Shown here piece by piece: positions 53,201 to 61,386 of a stretch of 64,000 bases of DNA. How positions within the stretch are numbered: the stretch's first letter is position 1; each line of letters begins with the position of its first letter. Position numbers and translations under genes: made by a program. The notes beneath the pieces were generated by a model. It saw only the letters and a list, made by a program, of their open reading frames with translations, was not told where the DNA came from and searched no databases. Origin of the DNA: Hymenobacter actinosclerus. Lineage in GTDB: Bacteria > Bacteroidota > Bacteroidia > Cytophagales > Hymenobacteraceae. Where the stretch lies: positions 317,419 to 381,418 of the forward strand of contig NZ_FOHS01000001.1 of NCBI RefSeq assembly GCF_900111515.1, written 5' to 3'.

Positions 53201-54359
53201 CCACCAACCCGGCCAGGCCGCGTACCGAGCGGCCCAGCCAGCGGTGCAGGCGGCGCAGCTGGCCGAAACGGACGAGGCGCGAGCTGCTGGCCACGTGGCC
53301 GTAGCGCAGCTCCAGCGTGAGCAGGCAGGCGTGCCCGGTTACGGGCTCGATATGGAAGAACAGCAGGGCGTTGGGGAAGAGCCGGAAGTGCGAAATCTTC
53401 TCCACGTAGGTGTAGCGGCCGTCGTCGTCGCGCAGCACCTGCACGTTCTGAAAGTCGATCTGGCCATTGAGCACATCTACCTTGTAGCTGGTGCCCAGGC
53501 GGCCGGCCTTGCTGACATCGAAGTGGCTGGCGGTGGCGCCGGCCAGCCAGCAGTGGCGCAGCCGCAGCGCCCCCACCACCCGCAGCACGTGCTCGGCCGG
53601 TACGGCCAGCAGCCGGCGCACCTTCAGGCGGCCGCCGCGGCCGGGCAGGGGCTCGTCGGTGGCGGCCGAGCCGGGCACCGAGGGCGCGCTTAGCAGCAGC
53701 CGCAACGGCGAGAGGTAGGCGTAGTGGTAAGGCGTGTGGCCCAGGTACTCGTAGTGCGTGGAGCCGGGCAGCAGGCGCGTCCAGGCGAAGGCGTGGGCCA
53801 GCTCGGCCGGTGGCTGGGTGCTGGTGTAGCCCTCCGAGAGCAGCACGTACTCGGCGCCCGGAATGTTGTTTTTCAGCAGCCGGTGCACCACAATCACGTC
53901 GTGGCCCATCAGCTTGGTGTACTCGCGGATGCGGGCCACGCTCACGCGGCCGTAGTGCACCACAATCTTGAGCGTGAGCACCAGCTCGCGCAGGGCGGCA
54001 GCCAGCTCCGAGTCGGTGTCCTGCTCCACCAGCAGCAGGTAGTTCTGAAAGTCGAGGTAGATGCGGCGGCACTGGCGCACCAGCTCCAGGGCCGAGGGAG
54101 GTGGGCCGAGCCGGTAGAACAGCACGGCGTCGCCCTGAATCTCGTTTACCTGGAGGTGCAGGATGTTGGCTTCGATGAGGATTTCGAGCAGATCGGCCAC
54201 CAGAAACGGGGCCTGCGCGCTGCCCGACTGCTCGATGAAGCGCGTGAAGCCGCTGATGTCGGGAATGAAGAGCAGGGCCGGCTGCTGCCCGTCGAAGGCC
54301 GAGGTGGCCGCCGTGCCAATCTGCCGCCGGCGGGCCTGTAAATCTTCCAGTACGCCCAT
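53187..54359 (-). CDS. DUF2652 class III nucleotide cyclase-like protein
   Basis: 390 residues from ATG 54359. The N-terminal half is a cyclase homology domain: LLFIPDISGFTRFI (D34) and VNEIQGDAVLFYRLG (D77) hold the two metal-binding Asp of class III cyclases; LKIVVHYGRV and LMGHDVIVVHRLLKNN are the later core strands. Substrate-selecting residues differ from classic adenylate cyclases, so the product, if any, is uncertain. From about residue 240 the protein continues with an SRPBCC-like region (CWLAGATASHFDVSKAGRLGTSYKVDV). DUF2652 has no established function. It converges with the HD/PycTM gene. Confidence 0.8.
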   Translation of the reverse strand: MGVLEDLQARRRQIGTAATSAFDGQQPALLFIPDISGFTRFIEQSGSAQAPFLVADLLEILIEANILHLQVNEIQGDAVLFYRLGPPPSALELVRQCRRIYLDFQNYLLLVEQDTDSELAAALRELVLTLKIVVHYGRVSVARIREYTKLMGHDVIVVHRLLKNNIPGAEYVLLSEGYTSTQPPAELAHAFAWTRLLPGSTHYEYLGHTPYHYAYLSPLRLLLSAPSVPGSAATDEPLPGRGGRLKVRRLLAVPAEHVLRVVGALRLRHCWLAGATASHFDVSKAGRLGTSYKVDVLNGQIDFQNVQVLRDDDGRYTYVEKISHFRLFPNALLFFHIEPVTGHACLLTLELRYGHVASSSRLVRFGQLRRLHRWLGRSVRGLAGLVEVRA

Positions 54360-54411
54360 ACAAGTGTGAAAAGAGCGCCTACGCAACGCCCGAGGCCGAA
54401 GATACGGGCAA

Positions 54412-54443
54412 TTTGGCCCGCCTGTGCTTTCGGCGTACCTTTG
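54412..54443 (+). promoter_or_regulatory. Promoter of tRNA-Arg
   Basis: TTTG (54412-54415), 20-nt spacer, TACCTTTG (54436-54443): full match to both Bacteroidota promoter boxes, with a predicted start about 9 nt before the mature tRNA. Confidence 0.75.
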
Positions 54444-54458
54444 GGGCCGGCTTGTACT

Positions 54459-54530
54459 GGCTGCGTAGTTTAATGGATAAAACGAGCGTTTCCTAAACGC
54501 TTGATATGGGTTCGATTCCCGTCGCGGCTA
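54459..54530 (+). tRNA. tRNA-Arg, anticodon CCU
   Basis: 72 nt fold into a cloverleaf: acceptor GGCTGCG / CGCGGCT (with G1-U72 and one more G-U), D arm GTTT...AAAC, anticodon arm AGCGT-TTCCTAA-ACGCT with anticodon CCT (reads AGG), T arm ending in ...GGGTTCGATTCCCG. The discriminator is A and no CCA is encoded, as usual in Bacteroidota. Confidence 0.93.
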
Positions 54531-54536
54531 CATACA

Positions 54537-54618
54537 GCAAATTTCAGGTTGCTATACAGGATGTAGAGACGCCAGATGTTGCGCCTCTACATCGTGTACC
54601 TGAACTCGAAATTTGCGC
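54537..54618. repeat. GATGTAGAGACGC-type inverted repeat after the tRNA
   Basis: Inner arms 54560-54572 and 54581-54593 match at 12 of 13; outer words GCAAATTTCAGG and CGAAATTTGCGC also face each other. The outer 16-nt word is identical to 25339-25354. Confidence 0.65.
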
Positions 54619-54620
54619 TA

Positions 54621-54654
54621 AAACCGCCCTTACGAATTCGTAAAGGCGGTTTTT
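54621..54654. terminator. Bidirectional terminator between tRNA and T9SS gene
   Basis: AAACCGCC and GGCGGTTT enclose the palindrome TTACGAATTCGTAA with one C-A mismatch; T-rich on both sides. Confidence 0.75.
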
Positions 54655-54695
54655 CTTTTATCGAAATATAGGCAGCGGCTACCGCCTGCCCATCA

Positions 54696-56360
54696 CTATT
54701 CCACTGCCAAGCGGCCGGCGTAGGGCTGGCCCAGCGCATCGGTGGTCTGCACCACATACAGGCCAGGCGTGAGGCCCCGGACCGAAAACGACGCATCGGG
54801 GGCCAACAAAGCGGTGCGCACGCGGCGGCCCAGGCCATCGAATACCTCCACGGGGCGGCCGGCGGGTAGCCCCCGCAACCGCACGCGGCCGTTGGCGGGG
54901 TTGGGCGCCAGAAGCAGGGCGAGTGGGCGTGCGGCCGGCGTGCCTAGCACGGTAGCCCCCAGCAGGGCCACGAAGCTGCCCGCTGCCGGAGTGCTAAGGG
55001 TCAGCTGACCGAAGGCAGCCGGGCTGCTGTAGCTGCCCAGTACCTGCACGGCCCCATTAGGGCCCAGGCCCAGGCCGGTGCCGTAGTCGGGGCCGGGGCC
55101 GCCCGCCTGCTGGGTCCAGCGCACCTGCCCCTCGGGCGAGTAGGCCGCCACTAGCACGTCGCTCTGGCCACTGCTGGTTAGCTTTTGGGAGCCCACAGTA
55201 ATCGTTTTCGAGAAGTAGCCCGTTACGTAGGGCGCGCCGCCGGGGCCCAGCGTGAGGGCCAGCAGCCGGTCATCGTCGGGGCTATTAACGGTTTGGGCCC
55301 ACTGCACCTCGCCGGTTGGGTCGTACTTGAGCAGGAAGCCATCGGAGCTGCCGTTGTTGGGCAGCGTGAACAGGCCGGCCCGCACCGAACCCTGCGAATG
55401 GCCCACCACGTACAGGTTGCCCGCCGCATCGGCCGCCGCCTGCCGCACATCGTCGGGCTGCGGACTGCCCAACTGCCGGGCCCACTCCAGCCGGCCGTCG
55501 GGCGCGTAGCAGAGCACCGCGGCATCCAGCTGGCCGAGGCTGCCGAGGGTGCCCCCGCCCGGCAGCTGCAAGCCCACCGTGAAATGGGGCAGCAAGTACA
55601 CCCGGCCGGCCGGCGTGGCGGCCAGCAGGGGCAGGCGGTAGTCGTTGGGCCCGTAGGAGAAAGCGGCCCTGAGCGTCTCTACCTGGCCCGTGGCGGCGTT
55701 CAGGCGGGCCAGGTAGGCGGTGTTGGAGGTGAAGTTGTCGGGCGACGTGAGCGGGGTGGTGCCCAGTACGAAATAGCCCGTCATGGCACCCGTCAGGTAC
55801 AGGTGGCCGCTGGCATCCAGGGCCAGACCTGAGCCTGCCGAGTAGTTAAAGTCGTTGCTCTGCTGCACCCATTGGGGCGCACCCTGGGGCGAGTAGCGGA
55901 TGCAGAACGTTTTGGACTGGGTGGTGCCGCGGCTACTCAGCGCCAGGCCGCTGCCCAGGTCGATGTTGCCCACGAAGGCCCCCATAACGTAGGCGTTGCC
56001 GGCCGCATCCACCACCACGGCCGCCGCGCCATCGGCGCCGGCCGAGCCCAGCTGCCGTACCCACAGCACGGTGCCGTCGGCGGTGTACTTGGCCAGAAAA
56101 CCGTCGGGGCCGCCCTGGCTGACGAGCGTGACGCCGCCCACGGTGGTGGTGTTGCTGAAGGTGCCGGCCTGGTAGAGGTTGCCCTCGGCATCGGCTGCCA
56201 CCACGGTGGTGCCGGTAGCCATGTTGGCCCCGGCGCCCACGGCGCGCACGCTGGTCCAGGGCGGGGCCACGGTGGGTTGGGCCACCGCGGCCGAGGTGGC
56301 CGTCAGTAGCAGGCCCGCGAAAGAAGCGGCCAGACGGCCGGGCAGCGTAAAGAATGGCAT
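54696..56360 (-). CDS. SBBP-like repeat protein with T9SS sorting domain
   Basis: 554 residues with a signal peptide (GLLLTATSAAVAQ). The body has repeats of ~50 residues with the pattern VVAADAEGNLYQAGTFSN..., DGFLAKYTADGTVLWVRQLGS, AAGNLYVVGHSQGSV..., DGFLLKYDPTGEVQWAQTVNS: the SBBP / beta-propeller repeat of secreted proteins. The last ~80 residues (LALLLAPNPANGRVRLRGL ... YAGRLAVE) are a T9SS type A sorting domain. Exported surface protein, ligand unknown. Confidence 0.88.
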   Translation of the reverse strand: MPFFTLPGRLAASFAGLLLTATSAAVAQPTVAPPWTSVRAVGAGANMATGTTVVAADAEGNLYQAGTFSNTTTVGGVTLVSQGGPDGFLAKYTADGTVLWVRQLGSAGADGAAAVVVDAAGNAYVMGAFVGNIDLGSGLALSSRGTTQSKTFCIRYSPQGAPQWVQQSNDFNYSAGSGLALDASGHLYLTGAMTGYFVLGTTPLTSPDNFTSNTAYLARLNAATGQVETLRAAFSYGPNDYRLPLLAATPAGRVYLLPHFTVGLQLPGGGTLGSLGQLDAAVLCYAPDGRLEWARQLGSPQPDDVRQAAADAAGNLYVVGHSQGSVRAGLFTLPNNGSSDGFLLKYDPTGEVQWAQTVNSPDDDRLLALTLGPGGAPYVTGYFSKTITVGSQKLTSSGQSDVLVAAYSPEGQVRWTQQAGGPGPDYGTGLGLGPNGAVQVLGSYSSPAAFGQLTLSTPAAGSFVALLGATVLGTPAARPLALLLAPNPANGRVRLRGLPAGRPVEVFDGLGRRVRTALLAPDASFSVRGLTPGLYVVQTTDALGQPYAGRLAVE

Positions 56361-56539
56361 AATAGGCGGAGAAGATAGGGGGTGAGAGGCGAAAGACAGG
56401 GGAACTACTGCTTGTTGCTACCTACCGGCCCGACGAAGGGTCGGGGGCAAGCCCGTTTTCTGCCTCGGGCCTTTGTTTCCAGTCAGGTAGTACCGCGCGT
56501 GCTGTAAGGCCGAGCCAACCGGCAAAGCAGAACCAGAGT

Positions 56540-57247
56540 TTACCCAATCAGGCCGGCGCGCATGGCGTAGCGGATGAGGTCGGCCGTGTTCTTGGTTTGG
56601 GTTTTCTCGATGATGTTCTGGCGGTGGGTTTCGATGGTGCGCTTGCTGGTGAAGAGCCGGTCGGCAATTTCGGCGTTGGTGAAGCCCTCGGCAATCTGCT
56701 GCAACACCTCCAGCTCGCGGCCCGACAGCTCGGCGTGGCCGCCCGTGGGGGCGGCCGGGGCGACGGGGGCGGGCCAGCCGCTGCGGGGCAGGTAGGGCAG
56801 GGCCGTCAGCGGGTCGGGAGCGGGCGTGCGCTCCACCAGGCGGCGCAGCAGGTTCAGCCCGATTTCGGTGCACAAGAAGGGCTGGTTGGCCGCCACCGTA
56901 CGGATGGCGTGGATAATTTCGGTGCTGTCGGCGTTTTTGAGCACGTAGCCCAGGGCGCCGGCTTCGAGCATGCGGTGCACGTAGTTTTCGTGGTCGAGCA
57001 TCGACAGCACCAACACCCGCACCTGCGGAAACTGCGCGCGCAGCAGGGGCATCACCTCGAAGCCGTCGAGCACGGGCATGTTGATATCGAGCAGCACCAC
57101 GTCGGCGGGGGTGTGGGCCAGCAGCTCGAGCAGGGCCTGGCCGTTGGCGGCCTCGCCCACCACGTGCAGGTCGGCCTCGCGGGCCAGCAGGGCCCCAATG
57201 CCGTCGCGCAGAATCGTGTGGTCGTCGGCGAGCAGAATTCGAATCAT
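56540..57247 (-). CDS. NarL/LuxR-family response regulator
   Basis: 235 residues. Receiver domain: IRILLADDHTILRDGI (acidic pair), phospho-acceptor Asp in VVLLDINMPVLDG, LSMLDHENY and GALGYVLKNADS (Lys). After a Pro/Ala linker (~150-175) comes the helix-turn-helix LSGRELEVLQQIAEGFTNAEIADRLFTSKRTIETHRQNIIEKT. No sensor kinase is next to it, so the partner is elsewhere. On the reverse strand, TATACTTG at 57267-57274 is a possible -7 box for this gene. Confidence 0.92.
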   Translation of the reverse strand: MIRILLADDHTILRDGIGALLAREADLHVVGEAANGQALLELLAHTPADVVLLDINMPVLDGFEVMPLLRAQFPQVRVLVLSMLDHENYVHRMLEAGALGYVLKNADSTEIIHAIRTVAANQPFLCTEIGLNLLRRLVERTPAPDPLTALPYLPRSGWPAPVAPAAPTGGHAELSGRELEVLQQIAEGFTNAEIADRLFTSKRTIETHRQNIIEKTQTKNTADLIRYAMRAGLIG

Positions 57248-57350
57248 AGGGTGGGGGCGGATAGTACAAGTATACTACGAAACAGGCGCTGCCCGGGCCC
57301 GAATTAAATTATCTGCGTAAGCTTGCCCGACCAATCGTTGCTTTGCTCCT

Positions 57351-58841
57351 ATGAACCCAGCTCCCCTCTCGGGCCTCTACGCGCCCTCGCTCAGCCTGCT
57401 CACCGACTTATACCAGGTTACCATGGCCTACGGCTACTGGCAGCAGGACCTGCAGGATCGCGAAGCCGTGTTCCACCTCTACTTCCGCCGTCCGCCGTTT
57501 CAGGGCGGCTACGCCGTGGCCGCGGGCCTGGCCTACGTGGCCGATTTCCTCGAAAACCTGGCTTTCTCGGAGGATGATCTGACGTATCTGGGCAGCCTGA
57601 AGGGGGCCAAGGGCACGCCGCTGTTCCCTCAGGAGTTCCTGGAGTATCTGCGCACCATGGAGTTCAGCTGCGACGTCGACGCCATGCCCGAGGGCACGGT
57701 GGCCTTCGCCAACGAGCCCCTGATCCGGGTAACCGGGCCGCTGCTCCAGGCCCAGCTCATCGAAACGGCGCTGCTCACGCTCGTCAACTTCCAGACCCTG
57801 ATTGCCACCAAGGCCGCCCGTATTCGCGAGGCCGCCGGCGCCGATACGGTGCTCGAGTTCGGCCTGCGCCGCGCCCAGGGCCCCGATGGGGGGCTTTCGG
57901 CCAGCCGCGCCGCGTATCTGGGCGGGGTCGATGCCACCAGCAACGTGCTGGCCGGCCAGCGCTTCGGCATTCCCGTCAAGGGCACCCACGCCCACAGCTG
58001 GGTGATGGCCTTCGAGGACGAGGAAACCGCCTTCACCGCCTACGCCCGCGCCTTCCCCGACGACTCGGTATTTCTGGTCGACACCTACGACACGCTCGAA
58101 GGCGTGCGCAAAGCCATCAAAGTGGCCCGCGCCATGCGGGCCGAGGGCCACGAGCTGGGCGGTATTCGCCTCGACTCGGGCGATTTGGCCTACCTGAGCC
58201 GCGAGGCCCGCGAGCTGCTCAACGAGGCCGGCTTCCCCGACGTGCGCATCGTGGCCAGCAACGACTTGGAGGAAAACCTGATTACCAGCCTCAAGTTGCA
58301 GGGTGCCAAAATCGACACCTGGGGCATCGGCACCCAGCTGGTAACGGCCTACAACCAGCCGGCGCTGGGGGGCGTGTACAAGCTGGCCGCCCTGCGCAAG
58401 CCCGACGACTCGGGCTGGGATTTTACCATCAAGCTAAGCGAGCAGCTGGCCAAAACCAGCATCCCCGGCATCCTGCAGGTGCGCCGCTACGAAACCGACA
58501 AAGGCCAGCCCCGCGCCGACATGCTCTACAACACCGCCGAGCCGCTGCCCGAAGGCCCCCTGGTCATCATCGACCCCCTCGATGCCACCCGCCGCCGCAC
58601 CGTGCGCGCCGAAACACCCTCCCGCGAGCTGCTGGAGCCTGTGTTCCGCCGGGGCCGGCTGGTGCAGCCGCTGCCCCCGCTCTCCGAAAGCCGCGCCCGC
58701 GCCCACCGCGAAGTGCTGGCCCTCGACCCCAGCATCCGCCGCTTCCTCAACCCCCACACTTACCCCGTGGGCCTCGAAGAAACCCTCTACAACTACCGCA
58801 ACCACCTGATTCTGGAAAAGCGCGGACTAGGTGCGGAGTAG
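57351..58841 (+). CDS. pncB: Nicotinate phosphoribosyltransferase
   Basis: 496 residues; makes nicotinate mononucleotide in NAD salvage. Motifs: LLTDLYQVTMAYGYWQ at the N-terminus, the long family form with ATKAARIREAAG, EFGLRRAQGPDGGLSASRAAYLGG, GIPVKGTHAHSWVM, LVDTYDTLEG, GGIRLDSGDLAYLSREAR, and VASNDLEENLI. The length and these motifs fit the bacterial type 2 (Bacteroidota/Firmicutes) enzyme. ATG 57351. Confidence 0.94.
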   Translation: MNPAPLSGLYAPSLSLLTDLYQVTMAYGYWQQDLQDREAVFHLYFRRPPFQGGYAVAAGLAYVADFLENLAFSEDDLTYLGSLKGAKGTPLFPQEFLEYLRTMEFSCDVDAMPEGTVAFANEPLIRVTGPLLQAQLIETALLTLVNFQTLIATKAARIREAAGADTVLEFGLRRAQGPDGGLSASRAAYLGGVDATSNVLAGQRFGIPVKGTHAHSWVMAFEDEETAFTAYARAFPDDSVFLVDTYDTLEGVRKAIKVARAMRAEGHELGGIRLDSGDLAYLSREARELLNEAGFPDVRIVASNDLEENLITSLKLQGAKIDTWGIGTQLVTAYNQPALGGVYKLAALRKPDDSGWDFTIKLSEQLAKTSIPGILQVRRYETDKGQPRADMLYNTAEPLPEGPLVIIDPLDATRRRTVRAETPSRELLEPVFRRGRLVQPLPPLSESRARAHREVLALDPSIRRFLNPHTYPVGLEETLYNYRNHLILEKRGLGAE

Positions 58842-58863
58842 AAGGGAAGTAGCAGAACGAGCA

Positions 58864-59004
58864 AAAAGGAACGTCATTCTGAGCGAAGCCGGAGGCGGAG
58901 TCGAAGAATCTCGCGTGCAATGGTAACCCTGTCGTCAGGAATTACTGTGGCACGCGAGATTCTTCGACTTCGCCTCCGGCTTCGCTCAGAATGACGTTCC
59001 TTTT
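58864..59004. repeat. GTCATTCTGAG-family inverted repeat, copy 2
   Basis: Arms 58864-58918 and 58950-59004 match at 54 of 55 positions. Words: CGTCATTCTGAGCGAAG, GTCGAAGAATCTCGCG. Spacer 31 nt. Same family as 29194-29306. Confidence 0.85.
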
Positions 59005-59021
59005 CTCACTTCTCCCCAAAT

Positions 59022-59047
59022 CACCACCTCACCACCTCACCACCTCA
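59022..59047. repeat. Short ACCACCTC tandem repeat
   Basis: Three copies of an 8-bp unit (ACCACCTC) lie between the inverted repeat and the stop codon of the minus-strand reading frame. Confidence 0.6.
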
Positions 59048-59764
59048 CTTCTCGCTCCGGGCGGCCGTGTTAATCGTTTGGCGGGCCGACTGGTAGGCGG
59101 TGTAGAAGGCGGGCTGGGGGCGCTGGTAGCGCAGCAGGTACTTATCGAGGCGGTTGCGGAGCAGGTTGTTGGCCTGGCGCAGGTCGGTGCTGATTTGTTG
59201 CTTGAGGGCCTTGCCGGTGGCTACGGCGGTGCGGGGCGTGGTGAGCTCCTGGCGGAAGGTGTCGAGGGCGGCTTGCAGGTCCTGGAACTCCTGGGGCGTT
59301 ACGTTTTGCCGGGCCAGGGGCTGGGCGTGCTCGGTGGCGCGGCGGTGCAGGTTGGCCCCGATGCGCAGCAGGTCGTTGTCGGGTTGGCGCTGGAGCTGCT
59401 TTTCGGTGTAGTCGGCGTCGGTGTGCAGGTTGATATCGTCCTGCTCGTCGGCCAGGGCCAGCAGGGCGGCGGCGACTTCGGCGGCGCGCCGGGCCAGTAG
59501 CTGCTTGGTTTGCTTTTTCACGGCGCCGGGCTGGGCGGGCGTCACGGCGTTGCGCTGGAGGTCGGCGGTGGGGTCGAGGGCCGCGACGAGGGCGGCCAGC
59601 TAATCGTGGGCTTTGCCGAGGGCCTGGTTGGTGGCGTAGAGGTCGGCGTGCTGGTCGAGCACGGCCAGGGTGGCTTGCAGCATGGCCAGCTTCGCCCGTT
59701 GGGTATCGTTAATAAGGGTATGAGGGTTAGGGAATTTACAGCCGTAATATAGAAACTGCCGCAA
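59045..59764 (-). pseudogene. Hypothetical gene interrupted by an amber codon
   Basis: One frame stays open on the minus strand from a TTG at 59764 (MRQFLYYGCKFPNPH...) to the stop at 59045, except for a single TAG at 59600-59602 (codon 55, ...QALGKAHD*LAALVAAL...). The text before and after the stop is continuous in sense and codon use, so this is one 239-codon gene with a nonsense mutation, not two genes. The part after the stop is helical and charged, with no signal peptide. I do not recognise the family. An ATG or GTG restart after the amber (GTG near 59545, VTPAQPGAVKKQ) could give a 166-aa fragment. Confidence 0.65.
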
Positions 59765-59868
59765 TACGATGCGTCAGCGAAGCCCAGGAATATTTCGGCC
59801 GCCACCCCCGCGACAGGCCTACCAGCGCCCGCTACGACCCCACTCCGCCCCGCGACGACTTCAACGGC

Positions 59869-60057
59869 CATGTTATGGGTTCAACTCGCCACGTTATAGG
59901 TTCAATCGGCCGCGTTATGGGTTCGAACGCTCACGTTATAGGTTCAGCTGGCCGCGTTATGGCTTCGAATGCTCACGTTATATGTTCAATTGGCCACGTT
60001 ATGGGTTCAACTGGCCGCGTTGTAGGCTGCATGCGGGGCGTGGTAGGTTTGATTGGC
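59869..60057. repeat. 21-bp minisatellite, nine units
   Basis: Nine consecutive 21-bp units of the type CACGTTATAGGTTCAATCGGC; the first seven are clear and the last two degenerate. There is no spacer, so this is not a CRISPR array. The units stay in frame (7 codons). Confidence 0.9.
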
Positions 60058-60135
60058 AATGCACGCCGTAGCACGCTGTATGTACTCTACATACATAAAC
60101 CCGTACTTTGTAGCAACTACCCCTTTGCCCCATGA
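59875..60135 (+). CDS. Heptapeptide-repeat small ORF
   Basis: 86 codons from ATG 59875; the first ~60 residues are heptapeptides of the type HVIGSIG / RVMGSNA / HVIGSAG, made by the 21-bp minisatellite. The rest (ARRSTLYVLYIHKPVLC...) is non-repetitive. Its TGA stop (60133-60135) overlaps the ATG of the next gene by four bases (ATGA), as in coupled genes. However, a promoter-like TACTTTG at 60104-60110 lies inside it and a second frame also stays open, so coding is uncertain. Confidence 0.4.
   Translation: MGSTRHVIGSIGRVMGSNAHVIGSAGRVMASNAHVICSIGHVMGSTGRVVGCMRGVVGLIGNARRSTLYVLYIHKPVLCSNYPFAP
60077..60110 (+). promoter_or_regulatory. Dyad and -7-like box before the AAA gene
   Basis: TGTATGTA-CTC-TACATACA (60077-60095) is a perfect inverted repeat with 8-bp arms, a typical operator form. 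TACTTTG at 60104-60110 resembles a -7 box one base short. ATG of the AAA gene is at 60132. Confidence 0.45.
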
Positions 60136-61385
60136 CCGACGCCCCCGGCTACCCCCGCCTCACCTACCTGCGCATCAAAAACTACCGTGCTCTGCGCGAC
60201 GTAGAGCTGCGCGACCTGATGCCGCTGACGGTGCTCATCGGCCCCAACGGCAGCGGCAAATCCACGGTCCTCGACGCGCTGGCGTTTCTGGCAGAAGCGG
60301 TGAGCGGCAACCTGCAACAAGCCTGGGAAAAGCGGAACCGGTTTGCCGGCATGCGCACGCGGGGGCAGGAGGGGCCGATTGAGTTTGAGGTGGAGTTGGA
60401 TACTGAATCAGGGCTGATTAGATATTATCTAATCATAGATGGAGATGATAGTAAGCTCAGTATATCAGAAGAAGGATTCTACTTGCCAGATGGTCGAGTA
60501 TTTGGGAATGGTAAACTCTTCAAAGCCTTCCCGTCGGAAAAAGGCACTACCACCGGACTAACCTCTGAATTGATTAATTCGGATCATGATAAAGAAGGCA
60601 GAGAAGTGCCTTCGGACAACAAGCAAGTTTATCTGAGTGGTGTAGGAACCTCAATGCTGGGGTATGCTTTTGCATACAATCTCAGAATTAGCCCTTACGC
60701 ACATTCTGTCAAGGATTTACTCCAGTCCTACCGTTTTATCCACCTCACTGACGACCACTTAAAGGGCTACTCCGATGCCGGGCCGCAGGAGAAGCTGTCG
60801 TCCAACGGCGACAACTTGCCCAACGTCCTGTACTACCTGCACGAGCGTCACCCCGAGGCGCTGGCCCGCATTACGGCGCAGCTCCGGCGCTGGGTGCCGC
60901 AGCTGGCCGACGTGGTGCCGGAAATAACGTCCGACGAGCGGCTGCTGCTCCGTTTTAAGGATATGGCGTTTGAGAAGCCGCTGCCGGCGCAGTATATGTC
61001 GGACGGCACGATGCGGCTGGCGGCCCTGCTGACGCTGCTCTACGAGCCCAATGCCACCGGCCTGCTGGGCCTGGAGGAGCCGGAAAACGAGTTGCACCCA
61101 CGCCTGCTACCCCGCTTGGCGGAGGAACTACTGAAGGCTACCGAAACGCGGCAGCTGCTGGTGGCTACCCATTCGCCGGCTTTGTTGAACAGTATGGAAC
61201 CGGAGCAGGTCTGGATTCTGCACCGGGGAGCCGACGGGTACACGCAGGCGTCCAGGGTGGCCGATATGCCCGACATCGTGGCCATGGTGGAGGAAGGTTC
61301 GCCACTGGGCTATCTGTGGTCGCGAAACTTCTTTGAGGTAGGCGACCCGCTGGCTTCCCCTTCTGCTACGTCAACCCAGGAGTAA
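60132..61385 (+). CDS. AAA family ATPase (AAA_21/OLD-like)
   Basis: 417 residues. ABC-type ATPase of the RecF/OLD group: YLRIKNYRALRDVELRDL, Walker A GPNGSGKST (37-45), an inserted variable region (~85-210), signature YMSDGTMRLAALLTLL, Walker B GLLGLEEPENELHPRLL, and H-loop LLVATHSPALLNSM. No TOPRIM domain is fused. The next gene, one base away, encodes a DUF4276 protein, which can supply that role. The segment 60400-60720 is clearly AT-rich (about 43% GC), unlike the ends, which suggests a recombinant history. Likely an anti-phage or DNA-handling module. Confidence 0.85.
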   Translation: MTDAPGYPRLTYLRIKNYRALRDVELRDLMPLTVLIGPNGSGKSTVLDALAFLAEAVSGNLQQAWEKRNRFAGMRTRGQEGPIEFEVELDTESGLIRYYLIIDGDDSKLSISEEGFYLPDGRVFGNGKLFKAFPSEKGTTTGLTSELINSDHDKEGREVPSDNKQVYLSGVGTSMLGYAFAYNLRISPYAHSVKDLLQSYRFIHLTDDHLKGYSDAGPQEKLSSNGDNLPNVLYYLHERHPEALARITAQLRRWVPQLADVVPEITSDERLLLRFKDMAFEKPLPAQYMSDGTMRLAALLTLLYEPNATGLLGLEEPENELHPRLLPRLAEELLKATETRQLLVATHSPALLNSMEPEQVWILHRGADGYTQASRVADMPDIVAMVEEGSPLGYLWSRNFFEVGDPLASPSATSTQE

Positions 61386-61386
61386 G

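Noticed and set aside
54459-54530. tRNA as attachment site of an integrated element
   Set aside because: No integrase gene and no repeated tRNA 3' end were found in the window.
59045-59545. Stand-alone 166-aa gene starting at 59545
   Set aside because: The frame continues upstream through one TAG with the same codon character, so an interrupted longer gene is the better explanation.
59869-60057. CRISPR-like array
   Set aside because: The 21-bp units follow each other without spacers and no cas gene is present; it is a minisatellite.
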